64,000 bases of DNA from Streptomyces liliiviolaceus. GTDB taxonomy: Bacteria > Actinomycetota > Actinomycetes > Streptomycetales > Streptomycetaceae. A model generated the notes under the pieces. It had not been told where the DNA came from. It saw nothing but the letters and a program-made list of their open reading frames with translations, and ran no database searches. The position numbers and the translations under genes were made by a program. Below are positions 51,665 through 60,738 of the stretch, piece by piece. Position 1 is the stretch's first letter, and the number at the start of each line of letters is the position of its first letter. The stretch covers positions 7,254,001 to 7,318,000 of the forward strand of contig NZ_JAGPYQ010000001.1 in assembly GCF_018070025.1 (NCBI RefSeq), given 5' to 3'.

Positions 51665-53986
51665 GTGGCAGGTCTGGAGTTCGGGCATCACCTAGGCCTG
51701 CCCCAAGCGCTGTCCGCACTCCCCCTCACCCCCCTGACCCCCGGCTACACCCGCCTGGTAGCCACCCAACACGCCGCCGGCCTGCGCCACATGGGCGAAC
51801 TCTTCGCCCCGGGCCCCGGCACCGCCCCGGGCACGGCCCCCGGACTGCGCGTCCTGGACGGCGTGTTCGTCCCCCTCGGCCCCCGCGGCCGACGACGCGT
51901 CGACCAGGCACTCCTGGCCGACCTGGGCCGCGGCACGGGCCCGAGGGCAACCCTCGCGAACGACCTCGCCGCACTCCACCGCAGCGACCCGCAGGCCCTG
52001 CGCAGAGTCCTGCTGTACCAACTGATCGGCCTCCTCCAGGACCACCCGAACGGCCACCACCCCGACACCGCACGAGCATTGGGCATCCACGCCGACGAAT
52101 CCGCGGGCCTCGCCGCCGCCGCCCGCACCCGCCCCGTCCTGGACAAGGCACAGCGGACCGCCGCCGAGTCACTGGCCGACGCCTGGGCCGAGCACCGGCT
52201 GCGTCGCGTGCGCAAACTCCTGGAACGACTGCCGACCACCGGCCGCGACCCGGCGCTGGACGCCCTGCGGACCACCCTCGCCCGGCGGCTGGGCCACGCC
52301 GACGCCGCGCTGGACGCGGCCCGTGCCGCCGAGCGGGCGGGCGACACCGAGGCCGCGACGGAGGAGTACCTGCGGACCCTGCGCCTCGCCGCGGACGACC
52401 GCAAGGCCCTGTTCAGCCTCGTACGCATCCACCGGCCCCGTCACGACGACCGCGCCGAGCGGCTGCGGTGCGCACTGCGCCCGGAGTCGGCGGCGCTGGC
52501 CTGGGACGCGGCAGAGCCCGGCGTCGTCTGGCGGATCCTGCGGCTCCGGCGCACCGGGCGCGGCAGCACCGAGGTACGCGAGGTCCGCCAGGTGCCCGCG
52601 GGTGCGACCGGCACGGGCGGCGTGTGCGGCACGGAGGACCGGGCGATACCGCTCGGGAGCATGGTGCGTTACGTGGCGCTCCCCCTGCGCGAGGGCCGCG
52701 TGGACGGCGTACCGCTCGTCGCGCGGGAGTTGCCGCTCACGCCCGAGGCGGACGGTCTCACGCTGACGGACGGCCGGGAGCGGATCGACGGCACCTGGCG
52801 GACACCGCCCGGCGCCACGGAGGTGAATGTCGAGCACACCGGCCCCGACGGCCCGACCGGCGCGCTCCCCTGCGACAGGGACCGGTTCGCGGCCACCGGG
52901 CTGCCGCCCGGCCCGCACCGGTTCCGGGTCGTCTGCCACTACCGCACGCCCGAGGGTCAGGTCGTCGCGTCCCCGGGCGTCGAGGCGGCCCGCACGGTGC
53001 ACCGCTGGCCCGACCCCGTACGGACGCTCACGGCCACGGCCGAGGGCGAGACGATCCGGTTCGCCTGGACGGGCGGCGGGGGCGGCGGGGGCGCCGAGGA
53101 CGGCGTACCCGAGGAGCCCACGGACGTACGGCTGGTGTGCTGGCCCGGCGAAGCTCCCGCGCCCGGAACCGAGTTGGCCACCGACGGGCTGCCCGAGCCG
53201 CTGCCGTGGCCCCGCCCGCACGACGGCGAACCGGTGCTGTGCCCACCGCCCGGCACCCACGCCGAGGTCGCGGCCGTCGCCGTGCTCGGGGAGCGTGCCG
53301 TGGCCGGACCGGCCGTCACCGTGGAGGCGCCCGTCCCCGTGACCGGGCTGAGCCTGCGGCGGCAGGCGGACGGCCAGGTGCAGGTGGTCCTGGACTGGCC
53401 CGAGGGCACCGGACTGCTGACCGTCAGCTGGACGGAGAGCGGCGGGCACACGGGCGAACAGGCCGTCGCCGCGCACCAGTACCGGCGTCAGGGCCTGCGG
53501 CTGCCGGTCGGCCGGGGCGGTGTCCGGGTCCGGGCCGTGCCCGCGCCGCGCGCCTCGGGGTCCGTGGTCGCGCTGCCGTCGGCCGCCGAGACGGAGCTGC
53601 CGCCGGACGCGTCCGTCGCGTACCGCCTGGTGCCCGCGCCGCGCCGGATGCTGCGGCGCGGCAAGCCCCTGATCCGCGTCACCCTCTCCGCCCCGGATTC
53701 CTCCCCCACCTCCTCCTCCGAGGAGAATGAGCCCCGGCTGCCGGAGCAGCTGCCGGAGTTCGTCTGTGTCGCGCGCAGTGGCACGCTCCGTCCCCGCGGG
53801 CCCGCGGACGGCACCACCGTGCTCAGGATCGCCGGTGCCGAGCTGCTGGAACTGCGTACGGTCGAGCACGAGTTGGACTCGGCCCCCTGCCCCGTCCCGT
53901 ACACCCTGCGCGGGTTTCTGCTCGGCGCGCACGCCACGTCCGTACGACTCGAAGAACCGTCCCCCGCGACCCTGGTGGTGCGCTGA
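51665..53986 (+). CDS. Large beta-rich (FnIII-like) protein opening the GTPase/kinase operon
   Basis: This protein of 773 residues starts at GTG 51665 after GGGGGAG; ATG 51629 is an alternative without a ribosome-binding site. Residues 1-260 are helical with TPR-like spacing (ALDAARAAERAGDTEAATEE, then YLRTLRLAADDRKALFSLV). The rest is strings of beta-strands with conserved W, P and Y spacing reminiscent of several FnIII or Ig-like domains (RFAWTGGG, VQVVLDWPEGTGLLTVSWTE, AYRLVPAPRRML). No signal peptide or membrane segment is visible. It lies four bases ahead of the first GTPase gene. An adaptor or recognition role is a guess. Confidence 0.65.
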   Translation: MAGLEFGHHLGLPQALSALPLTPLTPGYTRLVATQHAAGLRHMGELFAPGPGTAPGTAPGLRVLDGVFVPLGPRGRRRVDQALLADLGRGTGPRATLANDLAALHRSDPQALRRVLLYQLIGLLQDHPNGHHPDTARALGIHADESAGLAAAARTRPVLDKAQRTAAESLADAWAEHRLRRVRKLLERLPTTGRDPALDALRTTLARRLGHADAALDAARAAERAGDTEAATEEYLRTLRLAADDRKALFSLVRIHRPRHDDRAERLRCALRPESAALAWDAAEPGVVWRILRLRRTGRGSTEVREVRQVPAGATGTGGVCGTEDRAIPLGSMVRYVALPLREGRVDGVPLVARELPLTPEADGLTLTDGRERIDGTWRTPPGATEVNVEHTGPDGPTGALPCDRDRFAATGLPPGPHRFRVVCHYRTPEGQVVASPGVEAARTVHRWPDPVRTLTATAEGETIRFAWTGGGGGGGAEDGVPEEPTDVRLVCWPGEAPAPGTELATDGLPEPLPWPRPHDGEPVLCPPPGTHAEVAAVAVLGERAVAGPAVTVEAPVPVTGLSLRRQADGQVQVVLDWPEGTGLLTVSWTESGGHTGEQAVAAHQYRRQGLRLPVGRGGVRVRAVPAPRASGSVVALPSAAETELPPDASVAYRLVPAPRRMLRRGKPLIRVTLSAPDSSPTSSSEENEPRLPEQLPEFVCVARSGTLRPRGPADGTTVLRIAGAELLELRTVEHELDSAPCPVPYTLRGFLLGAHATSVRLEEPSPATLVVR

Positions 53987-53990
53987 ACCC

Positions 53991-55238
53991 ATGACGACCG
54001 TCATCTGCCCCTACTGCTTCGCCCGTTCGTCGGCCGCCGGGCTGCCCTACCGCTGTCTGATGATCGCGGGCGGGGTGCGCGGATCGCAGCCGTGCGGACC
54101 CGAACGCGACGACGTGTGGGCCGAGTTCATGGGCCCGAGCATCCCGCCGTCGGCCCGGATGCGCGGTCCGGTCTTCACCCGGCCGCGCTCCCCGGTGTCC
54201 AGACTGCGGCCCGCCGCGAACGCGGGTCCCGCCGTCTGTCCGGGCTGTGGCGTGACCACGACGGTACGGGTGTGCGGCTCCTGCCACAGCGATCTGCCCA
54301 GCGACTACTGCGAGCAGGACAGCCGGATCATCGCCCTGGTCGGTGCGAAGGCGTCCGGCAAGAGCACGTATGTCGCCGTGCTGGTCAACGAGTTGAACCG
54401 GCGGGTCGGCCAGGCCTTCGACGCCTCGCTGGCCGCGATGGGCCAGGGCACGCAGCAGCGCGACAAGGAGATGGCCCAGGACCTGTACGAGCGGCTTCGG
54501 CTGCCGGACGCGACCCGGCCCGCCGCGCTGGGCTTCAACGATCCGCTGCTGTACCGGCTGAGCCTGCCCCGGCGCGGGCGGCTCGGCACGGGCAGCCGGC
54601 ACACGACCCTCGTGTTCTTCGACGCGGCGGGCGAGGACCTCGCGGGCGCCGACGCAGTCGACCGCTACACCCGCTATCTCAGCGCGGCCGACGGCATCAT
54701 CCTGCTCGTGGACCCGCTGCAACTCGGTTCGGTGCGCGACCGGTTGCCGCTCGGCGACGGGCCGCCGCTGCCCGCCGTGGAGACCCCGCCGCAGCAGATC
54801 GCGGCGGATCTGGCGACCCAGCTGCGGGCGCACGGCCGGGGCGGTTCGCGCGGCCGGGTCGGTACACCGATAGCGGTGGCGGTGACCAAGACGGACATGC
54901 TGCGGCCGCTGCTCGACCCGCACTCGCCCCTGCTCAACAGCGCCACCCACGACGGTGGGACCCTCGACGAGGACGACCGGCTCGCGGTGCACGAGGAGCT
55001 GCGCTCCCACCTGGCCGACTGGGACTCGGGGGCGCTGTACCGGCAACTGGAGCGCGACTTCGCGGAGTTGTCGCTGTTCGGTCTCTCGGCGCTGGGTGCG
55101 CCACCGCCCGCCGACGCCCCGGCGGACGTACCGAAGTCGGGGCCGCAGCCGTTGCGCGTGGAGGATCCTCTGCTGTGGCTGCTGGCCCGGCGCGGGCTGC
55201 TGCCGGTGACGAACGCACGGAAAGGACCGTCCAGGTGA
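53991..55238 (+). CDS. Zinc-ribbon P-loop GTPase-like protein (double-GTPase type)
   Basis: This 415-residue protein has an N-terminal zinc ribbon (VICPYCFARS; CPGCGVTTTVRVCGSCHSDL) and a GTPase domain from about residue 110: Walker A ALVGAKASGKSTYVAVLVNE, switch-II/Walker B LVFFDAAGEDLAGADAVDRY, and a base-recognition loop VAVTKTDML in place of NKxD. It resembles the DO-GTPase2 family described in predicted NTP-dependent conflict systems of multicellular bacteria (assigned from memory, by motif). Its stop overlaps the next gene (GTGA). It may act as a nucleotide-dependent switch with the membrane GTPase at 58261. Confidence 0.72.
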   Translation: MTTVICPYCFARSSAAGLPYRCLMIAGGVRGSQPCGPERDDVWAEFMGPSIPPSARMRGPVFTRPRSPVSRLRPAANAGPAVCPGCGVTTTVRVCGSCHSDLPSDYCEQDSRIIALVGAKASGKSTYVAVLVNELNRRVGQAFDASLAAMGQGTQQRDKEMAQDLYERLRLPDATRPAALGFNDPLLYRLSLPRRGRLGTGSRHTTLVFFDAAGEDLAGADAVDRYTRYLSAADGIILLVDPLQLGSVRDRLPLGDGPPLPAVETPPQQIAADLATQLRAHGRGGSRGRVGTPIAVAVTKTDMLRPLLDPHSPLLNSATHDGGTLDEDDRLAVHEELRSHLADWDSGALYRQLERDFAELSLFGLSALGAPPPADAPADVPKSGPQPLRVEDPLLWLLARRGLLPVTNARKGPSR

Positions 55239-58200
55239 CGCTCTCCCAGCTCCACTACACCTCCGCGCCGCCGGGGCCCGGCGGGTCCGGCTTCCGCTTC
55301 ACGGCGGTCAGCGAGGACGTGCCGCAGGGCGTGCTCAGAGAGGCGGAGCAGCTCATCGGGTACGAGCCGCCGCGGGACTCCCCCGCACGGCCCGACGCCG
55401 ACGAACTCTCGGGTTTCCCCACCGCGTTCAGTTTCAGCGAGCTCTCCGACGGCGGGCGGCTGCTGAGCCGTTCCGTCTACACGGGCGTCGACTACAGCGG
55501 GCGGTGGGGCAACTTCCACGCCCATGCCCTCCATCTGCCCGCGGGGGGACGGCTGCCGGACGGCGCGCTGCCCATCGCGGCCTGGGAGTCCCGGCGTTGG
55601 GGCCGGGCGACGCCGGACGGCGGCAGGCCCGAGCCGATCGACCGCTTCGAGCCGTCGGGGCTCATGCGGCACGAGGCGCTGGTGGCCTTCGCGGTGTCCC
55701 GCGCCGACCGGCTCGCGGCGGTCCTCGCGGACGTCCGGGCGGTCGCGGACGACCCGGGTGCCGGGCAGGTCGTGCTCGTGGAGCGGGACAGCGCCGCGGT
55801 GGCCCAGTGGATCGCGCTGGCCTGCGCGGTGCTGCCGCGCGAGCAGGCGCACCGGCTGACCTTCACGACGTACACGCGGCGGCCCGTGCAGGCCAGGCAG
55901 CAGATCATCGGCGTACTGCCGTCGTCCGAGACCGTGGCGTACGGCCATCGGCACCGGGTCCACGACTGCACCCGGCCGCCCGTGCCCGCCGCTCCCGGCA
56001 CGTCCGCAGAGGCTGTGGCGGACCCGTGGGCGGAGGTGTGCGCCCGGGTGTGGCGGGCGGGCAGGCCCGATCTGTTCCGGCGTCACGGGCCGGACCTCGG
56101 TTCCCTGGCCGCGGCGGCGCTCACGGCTCGTGTCCCGCTGCCCCCGGCCGCCCTCACGGCGGCCACGCACTGGGTCCGCGACCGTGCGGGGAGTCTGCCC
56201 GAGGACGAACTGGCCGCGATCGTCACGGCGTTGTGCGAGGCACGGCCGGCGGACGACGCAGGACCTGTGGACCGGGAGACATCGGGTACGGACTCCGCGG
56301 GCGACTTCGTCGCGGGGCTGACCGCGCTCTTCGAGCGTCTCGACGGACAGGTGCCCGCCGTCGTCTCCGCGCCGCTCGCCGCGCGGGTGCTGACGGCGGC
56401 GGTGCGCGGCGACGGGCCCGTCCCCGTCGTCCACGGCGGCTCGTTCACCCCCGAGGCGCGGACGCGGCTCGGCGCGGAGCTGGGGTACGCGATCCGCTCG
56501 GGCGTGGCCGACCCGGCGCAGCCGCCGGCCGGGCGCCCGCTCGGTCTTCTGCGCGTCGCCGATCTGCTGGAGGTCGACTGCACCGACCTTCTCCCGGACC
56601 TCGCGGCGCGGCTGGCCCAGGCCCTCATGGACATCCCCGAGGCGCGGGCGCACGCCTCCGCCACGGGCCCGGAGCCCCGTACGGGCACCGGGCACCCGGG
56701 GCGGCGCACCCCGGCGGCGACCGCCGACCGCGACGGGGCGATCCCCTGGTGGAGCACGCGCACGGGCCCGGCCCAGCCCGGAACCGGGAACGGGGCCCGG
56801 GCGGGCACCGGCATCGGCCCCGGGACCGGCCACGACGCCGCCACCGGCGTGACCGGGCCTGGCGGTCCCGCCGACGCCGCTGGTCTCACCGGCCCGGCGC
56901 ACCCCGGCGGGCCCGGCAGCTCCAGCGGCTCCAGCGGCTCCAGCGGCCCTGACTGGCCAGCACGTCCCGGCAGGCTCAGCGGCACCGGCGGACCGGACCG
57001 CCCTGGCTGGCCCAGCAGAGCTGGCGGACCCGGCGACCTTGCCGGACCAGCACTCCCCGGCGGCGCTGGCGGACCCGGCGGACCGGCGCGGCCCGGTAGC
57101 CCCGTTGGGCCCGGCAGCCCCGTCGGGCCCGGGGAGCTCGCCGGGCTGCGCGACGCCGTCGCCGCGCACCCGACCCTGCGGATCGCCCTCTTCGGCGCGC
57201 TCGACGCGATCTCCGCCGACCGGCCGGTGTCCGCCGCGCGGATGCTGGCCGTCGTGGACCTTCCCGTACGGGGCCACCCGGGGTTCCCGCATCTGCGGAT
57301 GTGCGCGTCGAACGCGCTGCCCACCGGCGCGGGCGACCGGCTGACCGCGTTCCACGGCGTGGTGCGGACCGCCGGGGTCTCCCCGCACACCGAACCGGCC
57401 GTCCTGCGGACCGCGGTCGACCTGGTGTGGCCCGGTGAACTGCCCACGGGCCAGGAGGCGAGCCTGCTGCTCAACGAACTCGGCTCCGACCTGCACCGCG
57501 CCGCCGGTACCCGGGACCTGCTGGTCGACGCCGCCCTCGCGGCGCCGGCCGACGACCGTGACATCCCGGCGCTCGCCGCCGACCTGCTGCGCTGCTTCAC
57601 CGCGGAGCTGGCGCCGGAACAGCGCGCGGCGCTCCTGCTGCTGGAGTTCGCGGGACTGCTCGGCACCGAGGGCGAGGGCCTGGACTGGGTGCAGCGCGCG
57701 GCGGCGCTCGGCGCGAACGCGCGCCCCGTGCCCGCGCCGGTCCTCGAACGGATCCACCGCGCCCTCGCGCGCCGGCTGCTGCGCGGCTCGGCGCCGCCCG
57801 GTGAGCTGTACGCGCTGGCCCTCTCCGGTGACGCGGCCCTGCTGTCCGCGTACGAGCGGAGGGCGCAGTCGAACCGGGTGGGCGACCGGCTGCGTACCGT
57901 CCCCGGCTATGTCGCCGACTGTTTCTGCGACTGGAGTTCGCACGCGGGCGCGCACCCGGCGTGGGACGAGATCTGTTCCGGGCTGCTGGCCAAGGTGCTG
58001 CGGCCCGTCGTGCGGGCGCTGCCCGCCGAGGATCTGGCGCAGGTGGAGGCGGGCCTCGACCGGGCGGGCCGCGGCAAGCTCGACGCCTTCCGGGCCTGGA
58101 ACCGGCCCGGCACGCTCGGCCGCCTCGCGGGCCGGTTCACCGGCCGCGGACGCGGCAAGGAGGGCGGCCGGGACGGAGGCAGGGACGGGAGCCGGGGCAA

Positions 58201-58264
58201 CGACCCGTCCTCGCGGTACGGGGACGTGGCACCCCCTCCGGGCGACGGCCGGGAGTACCGGTGA
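55235..58264 (+). CDS. GTPase-associated protein (GAP1-like), 1009 residues
   Basis: The N-terminal 230 residues (LSQLHYTSAPPGPGGSGFRF, SRSVYTGVDYSGRWGNFHAH, RHEALVAFAVSRADRLAAVL, HRLTFTTYTRRPVQARQQII) match the pattern I recall for GAP1-N domains that accompany double GTPases. Helical repeats follow to residue 480. A Gly/Pro-rich, collagen-like linker spans about 482-633, then a second helical region ends in an Arg/Gly-rich tail. There is no catalytic motif. It overlaps the GTPase gene before it (GTGA) and the membrane GTPase gene after it (GTGA), which implies fixed stoichiometry. It is likely a scaffold or GTPase partner. Confidence 0.68.
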   Translation: MTLSQLHYTSAPPGPGGSGFRFTAVSEDVPQGVLREAEQLIGYEPPRDSPARPDADELSGFPTAFSFSELSDGGRLLSRSVYTGVDYSGRWGNFHAHALHLPAGGRLPDGALPIAAWESRRWGRATPDGGRPEPIDRFEPSGLMRHEALVAFAVSRADRLAAVLADVRAVADDPGAGQVVLVERDSAAVAQWIALACAVLPREQAHRLTFTTYTRRPVQARQQIIGVLPSSETVAYGHRHRVHDCTRPPVPAAPGTSAEAVADPWAEVCARVWRAGRPDLFRRHGPDLGSLAAAALTARVPLPPAALTAATHWVRDRAGSLPEDELAAIVTALCEARPADDAGPVDRETSGTDSAGDFVAGLTALFERLDGQVPAVVSAPLAARVLTAAVRGDGPVPVVHGGSFTPEARTRLGAELGYAIRSGVADPAQPPAGRPLGLLRVADLLEVDCTDLLPDLAARLAQALMDIPEARAHASATGPEPRTGTGHPGRRTPAATADRDGAIPWWSTRTGPAQPGTGNGARAGTGIGPGTGHDAATGVTGPGGPADAAGLTGPAHPGGPGSSSGSSGSSGPDWPARPGRLSGTGGPDRPGWPSRAGGPGDLAGPALPGGAGGPGGPARPGSPVGPGSPVGPGELAGLRDAVAAHPTLRIALFGALDAISADRPVSAARMLAVVDLPVRGHPGFPHLRMCASNALPTGAGDRLTAFHGVVRTAGVSPHTEPAVLRTAVDLVWPGELPTGQEASLLLNELGSDLHRAAGTRDLLVDAALAAPADDRDIPALAADLLRCFTAELAPEQRAALLLLEFAGLLGTEGEGLDWVQRAAALGANARPVPAPVLERIHRALARRLLRGSAPPGELYALALSGDAALLSAYERRAQSNRVGDRLRTVPGYVADCFCDWSSHAGAHPAWDEICSGLLAKVLRPVVRALPAEDLAQVEAGLDRAGRGKLDAFRAWNRPGTLGRLAGRFTGRGRGKEGGRDGGRDGSRGNDPSSRYGDVAPPPGDGREYR
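56680..57145 (+). repeat. Low-complexity Gly/Pro coding tract
   Basis: Within the GAP1-like gene this stretch is built from short GGC/CCG/GGA repeats such as CTCCAGCGG and CCCGGCAGCCCCGT, giving G-P-x runs in the protein. It is likely to vary in length between strains by slippage. Confidence 0.7.
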
Positions 58265-59871
58265 ACCTGATCGCGCAGGGCGTCCTCGGCTTCCTGGCAC
58301 TGGTCGCGGGCGCCGTCTGCTTCGGCAACGCCCTGTGGCAGCTCCTCGCCCTGGGGGTGCGGGCGGTGTGCTCCGCCCTGGGCCCCCGGCAGGAGGGCCA
58401 GCCCGACACCCGTATCCCGGTGGTCGGCACGAGCGGCGGTGGCGGTGAACCGGCCGAACTCGCCTACTGGTGGCGGCAGATGTGGGTGGACGCGGCTACG
58501 GCGGGCGGTTTCGGCATCCGGGTGATCTGGCTGCGGTTCACCACCCGGTGGACCCAGCACACGACCGCGCGGCTGTTCCGCGGCATCCGTGCCGACGGGC
58601 TGCCCGAGCGCAACTCGTTCGTACAGCTCGGGATGTGGCTCGTCGCGCCCGGCACGTTCCTCGGCGCCCTGGTGGGCGCCACGCTCTCGACGGTGTTCCT
58701 GGCGCTCGCGCTGGCGGTCCTCGCCCTGCTGCTCGGCCTGGTGTGGCTGGGCGCCGCCGGGACCGCGCTCGTCCTGCGGGGCGTGGAGCGCGGTTGGGCG
58801 ACGGTCCTGCGCATCCGCGTCAAGTGCCCCTATCCGGGCTGCTACCGGCCGGTGCCGCTCGCGGTGCACCGCTGCCCCGGCTGCCGGAAGCCGCACGCCC
58901 GGCTGCGTCCCGGACGGTACGGGGCGCTGCGGCACATGTGCTCCTGCGGGCAGCGGCTCGGAGCGAGCCGGCTCGCCGGCCGCGGCCGGCTGACCGCCCT
59001 GTGCCCGCACTGCGACCAGGTGCTGCCGGACGCGGTGGGCACCACGCGGGTCGTGCACGCGCCGCTGGTCGGCGGCACCTCGTCGGGCAAGACGATGCTG
59101 ATGGCCGCCATGGTCGAGGGCCTGCACGCCTGGTCGCGGCGGAGCGACCTGCGGGTCGAGTACGCGTCGACGGACGACCGGCAGACCGCGAACACCCTCA
59201 ACCAGACGCTGACACAGGGCACTTGGGCGCATGCCACGACCGGCGGCCAGCCCCGCGCCTTCATGCTGACCGTCACGCTCGGGCGCCGCCGCCGGCTGCT
59301 CTACCTGTACGACCCGATGGGCGAGTCCCTTGAGGACGCCGAGCGGGTGCGCGCCCAGCACTACCTCGCGCACACCGACGGTGTGGTCCTGGTCGCGGAC
59401 GTGCTCGCCGAGCCGACGGTACGCACGAAGCTGACCGGCACCGACGCCGACCGGGCCACCGCCGCACGGCCCTCGCCGCAGGGCCCCTGGGAGACGTACC
59501 AGCGGCTGGCGGGCGAGCTGTCGGCGCTCACCGGGCGGCGCGGCAGGATGTCCGTGGCGACGGTCGTCACCAAGCGGGACGTCCTCGACCAGCTCGACTC
59601 CCTGCCGGTGGCCGGGGCCCGGATCGACACCTGGCTCACCGAGATCGGCCTCGGCGGGCTGGTCCGCGCCCTCGGCCACGACTTCAGGTCCGACCGCTAC
59701 TGGGCGGTCAGCGCCCACGCGGCCACCGGCGCGGGCTCGTTGGACAGCGAGCAACGCCGGGCCGCCGAGCCCGTGCTGTGGCTGCTGGCCGCGTCGGGCC
59801 TGCGCACGGGCCGGCTGGTCGGCCCCGACCCGGCGGCCGGCTCGAAGGAGAAGAAGCTGGAGACCGCATGA
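58261..59871 (+). CDS. Membrane-anchored zinc-ribbon GTPase-like protein (double-GTPase type)
   Basis: This 536-residue protein starts at GTG 58261. The hydrophobic segments are IAQGVLGFLALVAGAVCFGN, MWLVAPGTFLGALVGATLST and FLALALAVLALLLGLVWLGA (the last two nearly continuous). Two zinc ribbons follow (CPYPGCYRPV, RCPGCRKPH; MCSCGQRL, LCPHCDQVL). A P-loop domain from about residue 260 has VGGTSSGKTMLMAAMVEGLH, LYLYDPMGESLEDAERV and VVTKRDVLDQL in the NKxD position. This matches the DO-GTPase1 type from memory. It overlaps the genes on both sides by four bases. It would place the complex at the cell membrane. Confidence 0.72.
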   Translation: MNLIAQGVLGFLALVAGAVCFGNALWQLLALGVRAVCSALGPRQEGQPDTRIPVVGTSGGGGEPAELAYWWRQMWVDAATAGGFGIRVIWLRFTTRWTQHTTARLFRGIRADGLPERNSFVQLGMWLVAPGTFLGALVGATLSTVFLALALAVLALLLGLVWLGAAGTALVLRGVERGWATVLRIRVKCPYPGCYRPVPLAVHRCPGCRKPHARLRPGRYGALRHMCSCGQRLGASRLAGRGRLTALCPHCDQVLPDAVGTTRVVHAPLVGGTSSGKTMLMAAMVEGLHAWSRRSDLRVEYASTDDRQTANTLNQTLTQGTWAHATTGGQPRAFMLTVTLGRRRRLLYLYDPMGESLEDAERVRAQHYLAHTDGVVLVADVLAEPTVRTKLTGTDADRATAARPSPQGPWETYQRLAGELSALTGRRGRMSVATVVTKRDVLDQLDSLPVAGARIDTWLTEIGLGGLVRALGHDFRSDRYWAVSAHAATGAGSLDSEQRRAAEPVLWLLAASGLRTGRLVGPDPAAGSKEKKLETA

Positions 59872-59987
59872 GTACCGTGACGCGGCACATCAGGTGGGGG
59901 CGCCGTATGGCCCTGGGCCTGTTCGTCACCGCACTGGTCCTGACGTGCGCGCTCCTGGTCGCGGGCGTCCTGTACGCGGTGCGCTGA
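59868..59987 (+). CDS. 39-residue single-pass membrane peptide
   Basis: This small gene encodes a basic head (TRHIRWGRRM) and one transmembrane helix (ALGLFVTALVLTCALLVAGV), ending LYAVR. ATG 59868 overlaps the GTPase stop by four bases, which argues that it is real and translated. Its size and shape recall small subunits or toxins that insert into the membrane. Function unknown. Confidence 0.65.
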   Translation: MSTVTRHIRWGRRMALGLFVTALVLTCALLVAGVLYAVR

Positions 59988-60051
59988 CCGACGCGCACCG
60001 ACCCGAACTCGGAACCGACCCACCCACCCACACCCCACGGAAGGACACGCA

Positions 60052-60738
60052 GTGAGTGACATCCCCGGCGGGCCCATGGCGAACCGTCCGGTCCATTTCA
60101 TCTGGCTGCTCGACTGCTCGTACTCGATGCAGGGCGAGAAGATCGCCCGGCTCAACTACGCGATCCGGGAGGCCGTCCCGGAGATGCGGTCGGTGGCCCA
60201 CGACAACCCGGCGGCCCAACTGCTGCTGCGTACCGTCACGTTCTCCACGACGGCGAAGTGGCACCACCAGACCCCCGTCCCCGTCGACGACTTCACCTGG
60301 CAGGACGTCGAGGTGGACGGCATGACGAACCTGGGCGAGGCGCTGCACCTGGTCTCGCGCGAGCTGCAGAGCCCGCCGATGCCGCAGCGGGCCCTGAAGC
60401 CGGTCCTCGCGCTGGTCTCGGACGGTGTGCCGACCGACGACTGGAAGGCGGGCCTCAAGGCGATCGACGCGACACCCTGGGGGCGCAAGGCCGTCCGGGT
60501 CGCGATCGCCATCGGCCACGACGCCGACCGCTCCGTGCTCCAGGAGTTCCTCGCCAATCCGGAGCTGCAGCCGCTGGACGCCAACAGTCCCAAGCAGCTC
60601 GCGGCGGCGATCCGCTGGGCCTCGACGGCGGCGGTCAAGGCGGCCTCGCAGCCGGTCGCCGGTTCGGGGGACCCGCTGGCGAAGCAGCCGTTCGCGCCGC
60701 CGGTCCTCGACGACGACGATGACGACGACGTGTGGTGA
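60052..60738 (+). CDS. von Willebrand factor A (vWA) domain protein
   Basis: This 228-residue protein is one vWA domain with an intact metal site: D21-x-S23-x-S25 in FIWLLDCSYSMQG, Thr in DGMTNLGEALH and Asp in LALVSDGVPTDDW. The C-terminus is a run of seven aspartates then VW. GTG 60052 has GGAAGGA upstream. There is no signal peptide. Within conflict and TerY-like modules such proteins bind partner proteins through a divalent ion, often under kinase/phosphatase control, as the next two genes suggest. Confidence 0.87.
   Translation: MSDIPGGPMANRPVHFIWLLDCSYSMQGEKIARLNYAIREAVPEMRSVAHDNPAAQLLLRTVTFSTTAKWHHQTPVPVDDFTWQDVEVDGMTNLGEALHLVSRELQSPPMPQRALKPVLALVSDGVPTDDWKAGLKAIDATPWGRKAVRVAIAIGHDADRSVLQEFLANPELQPLDANSPKQLAAAIRWASTAAVKAASQPVAGSGDPLAKQPFAPPVLDDDDDDDVW

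Noticed and set aside
54674..58300. Open frame of 1208 codons on the minus strand
   Set aside because: It is a shadow of the GTPase and GAP1-like genes, which have start/stop overlaps and sensible domains.
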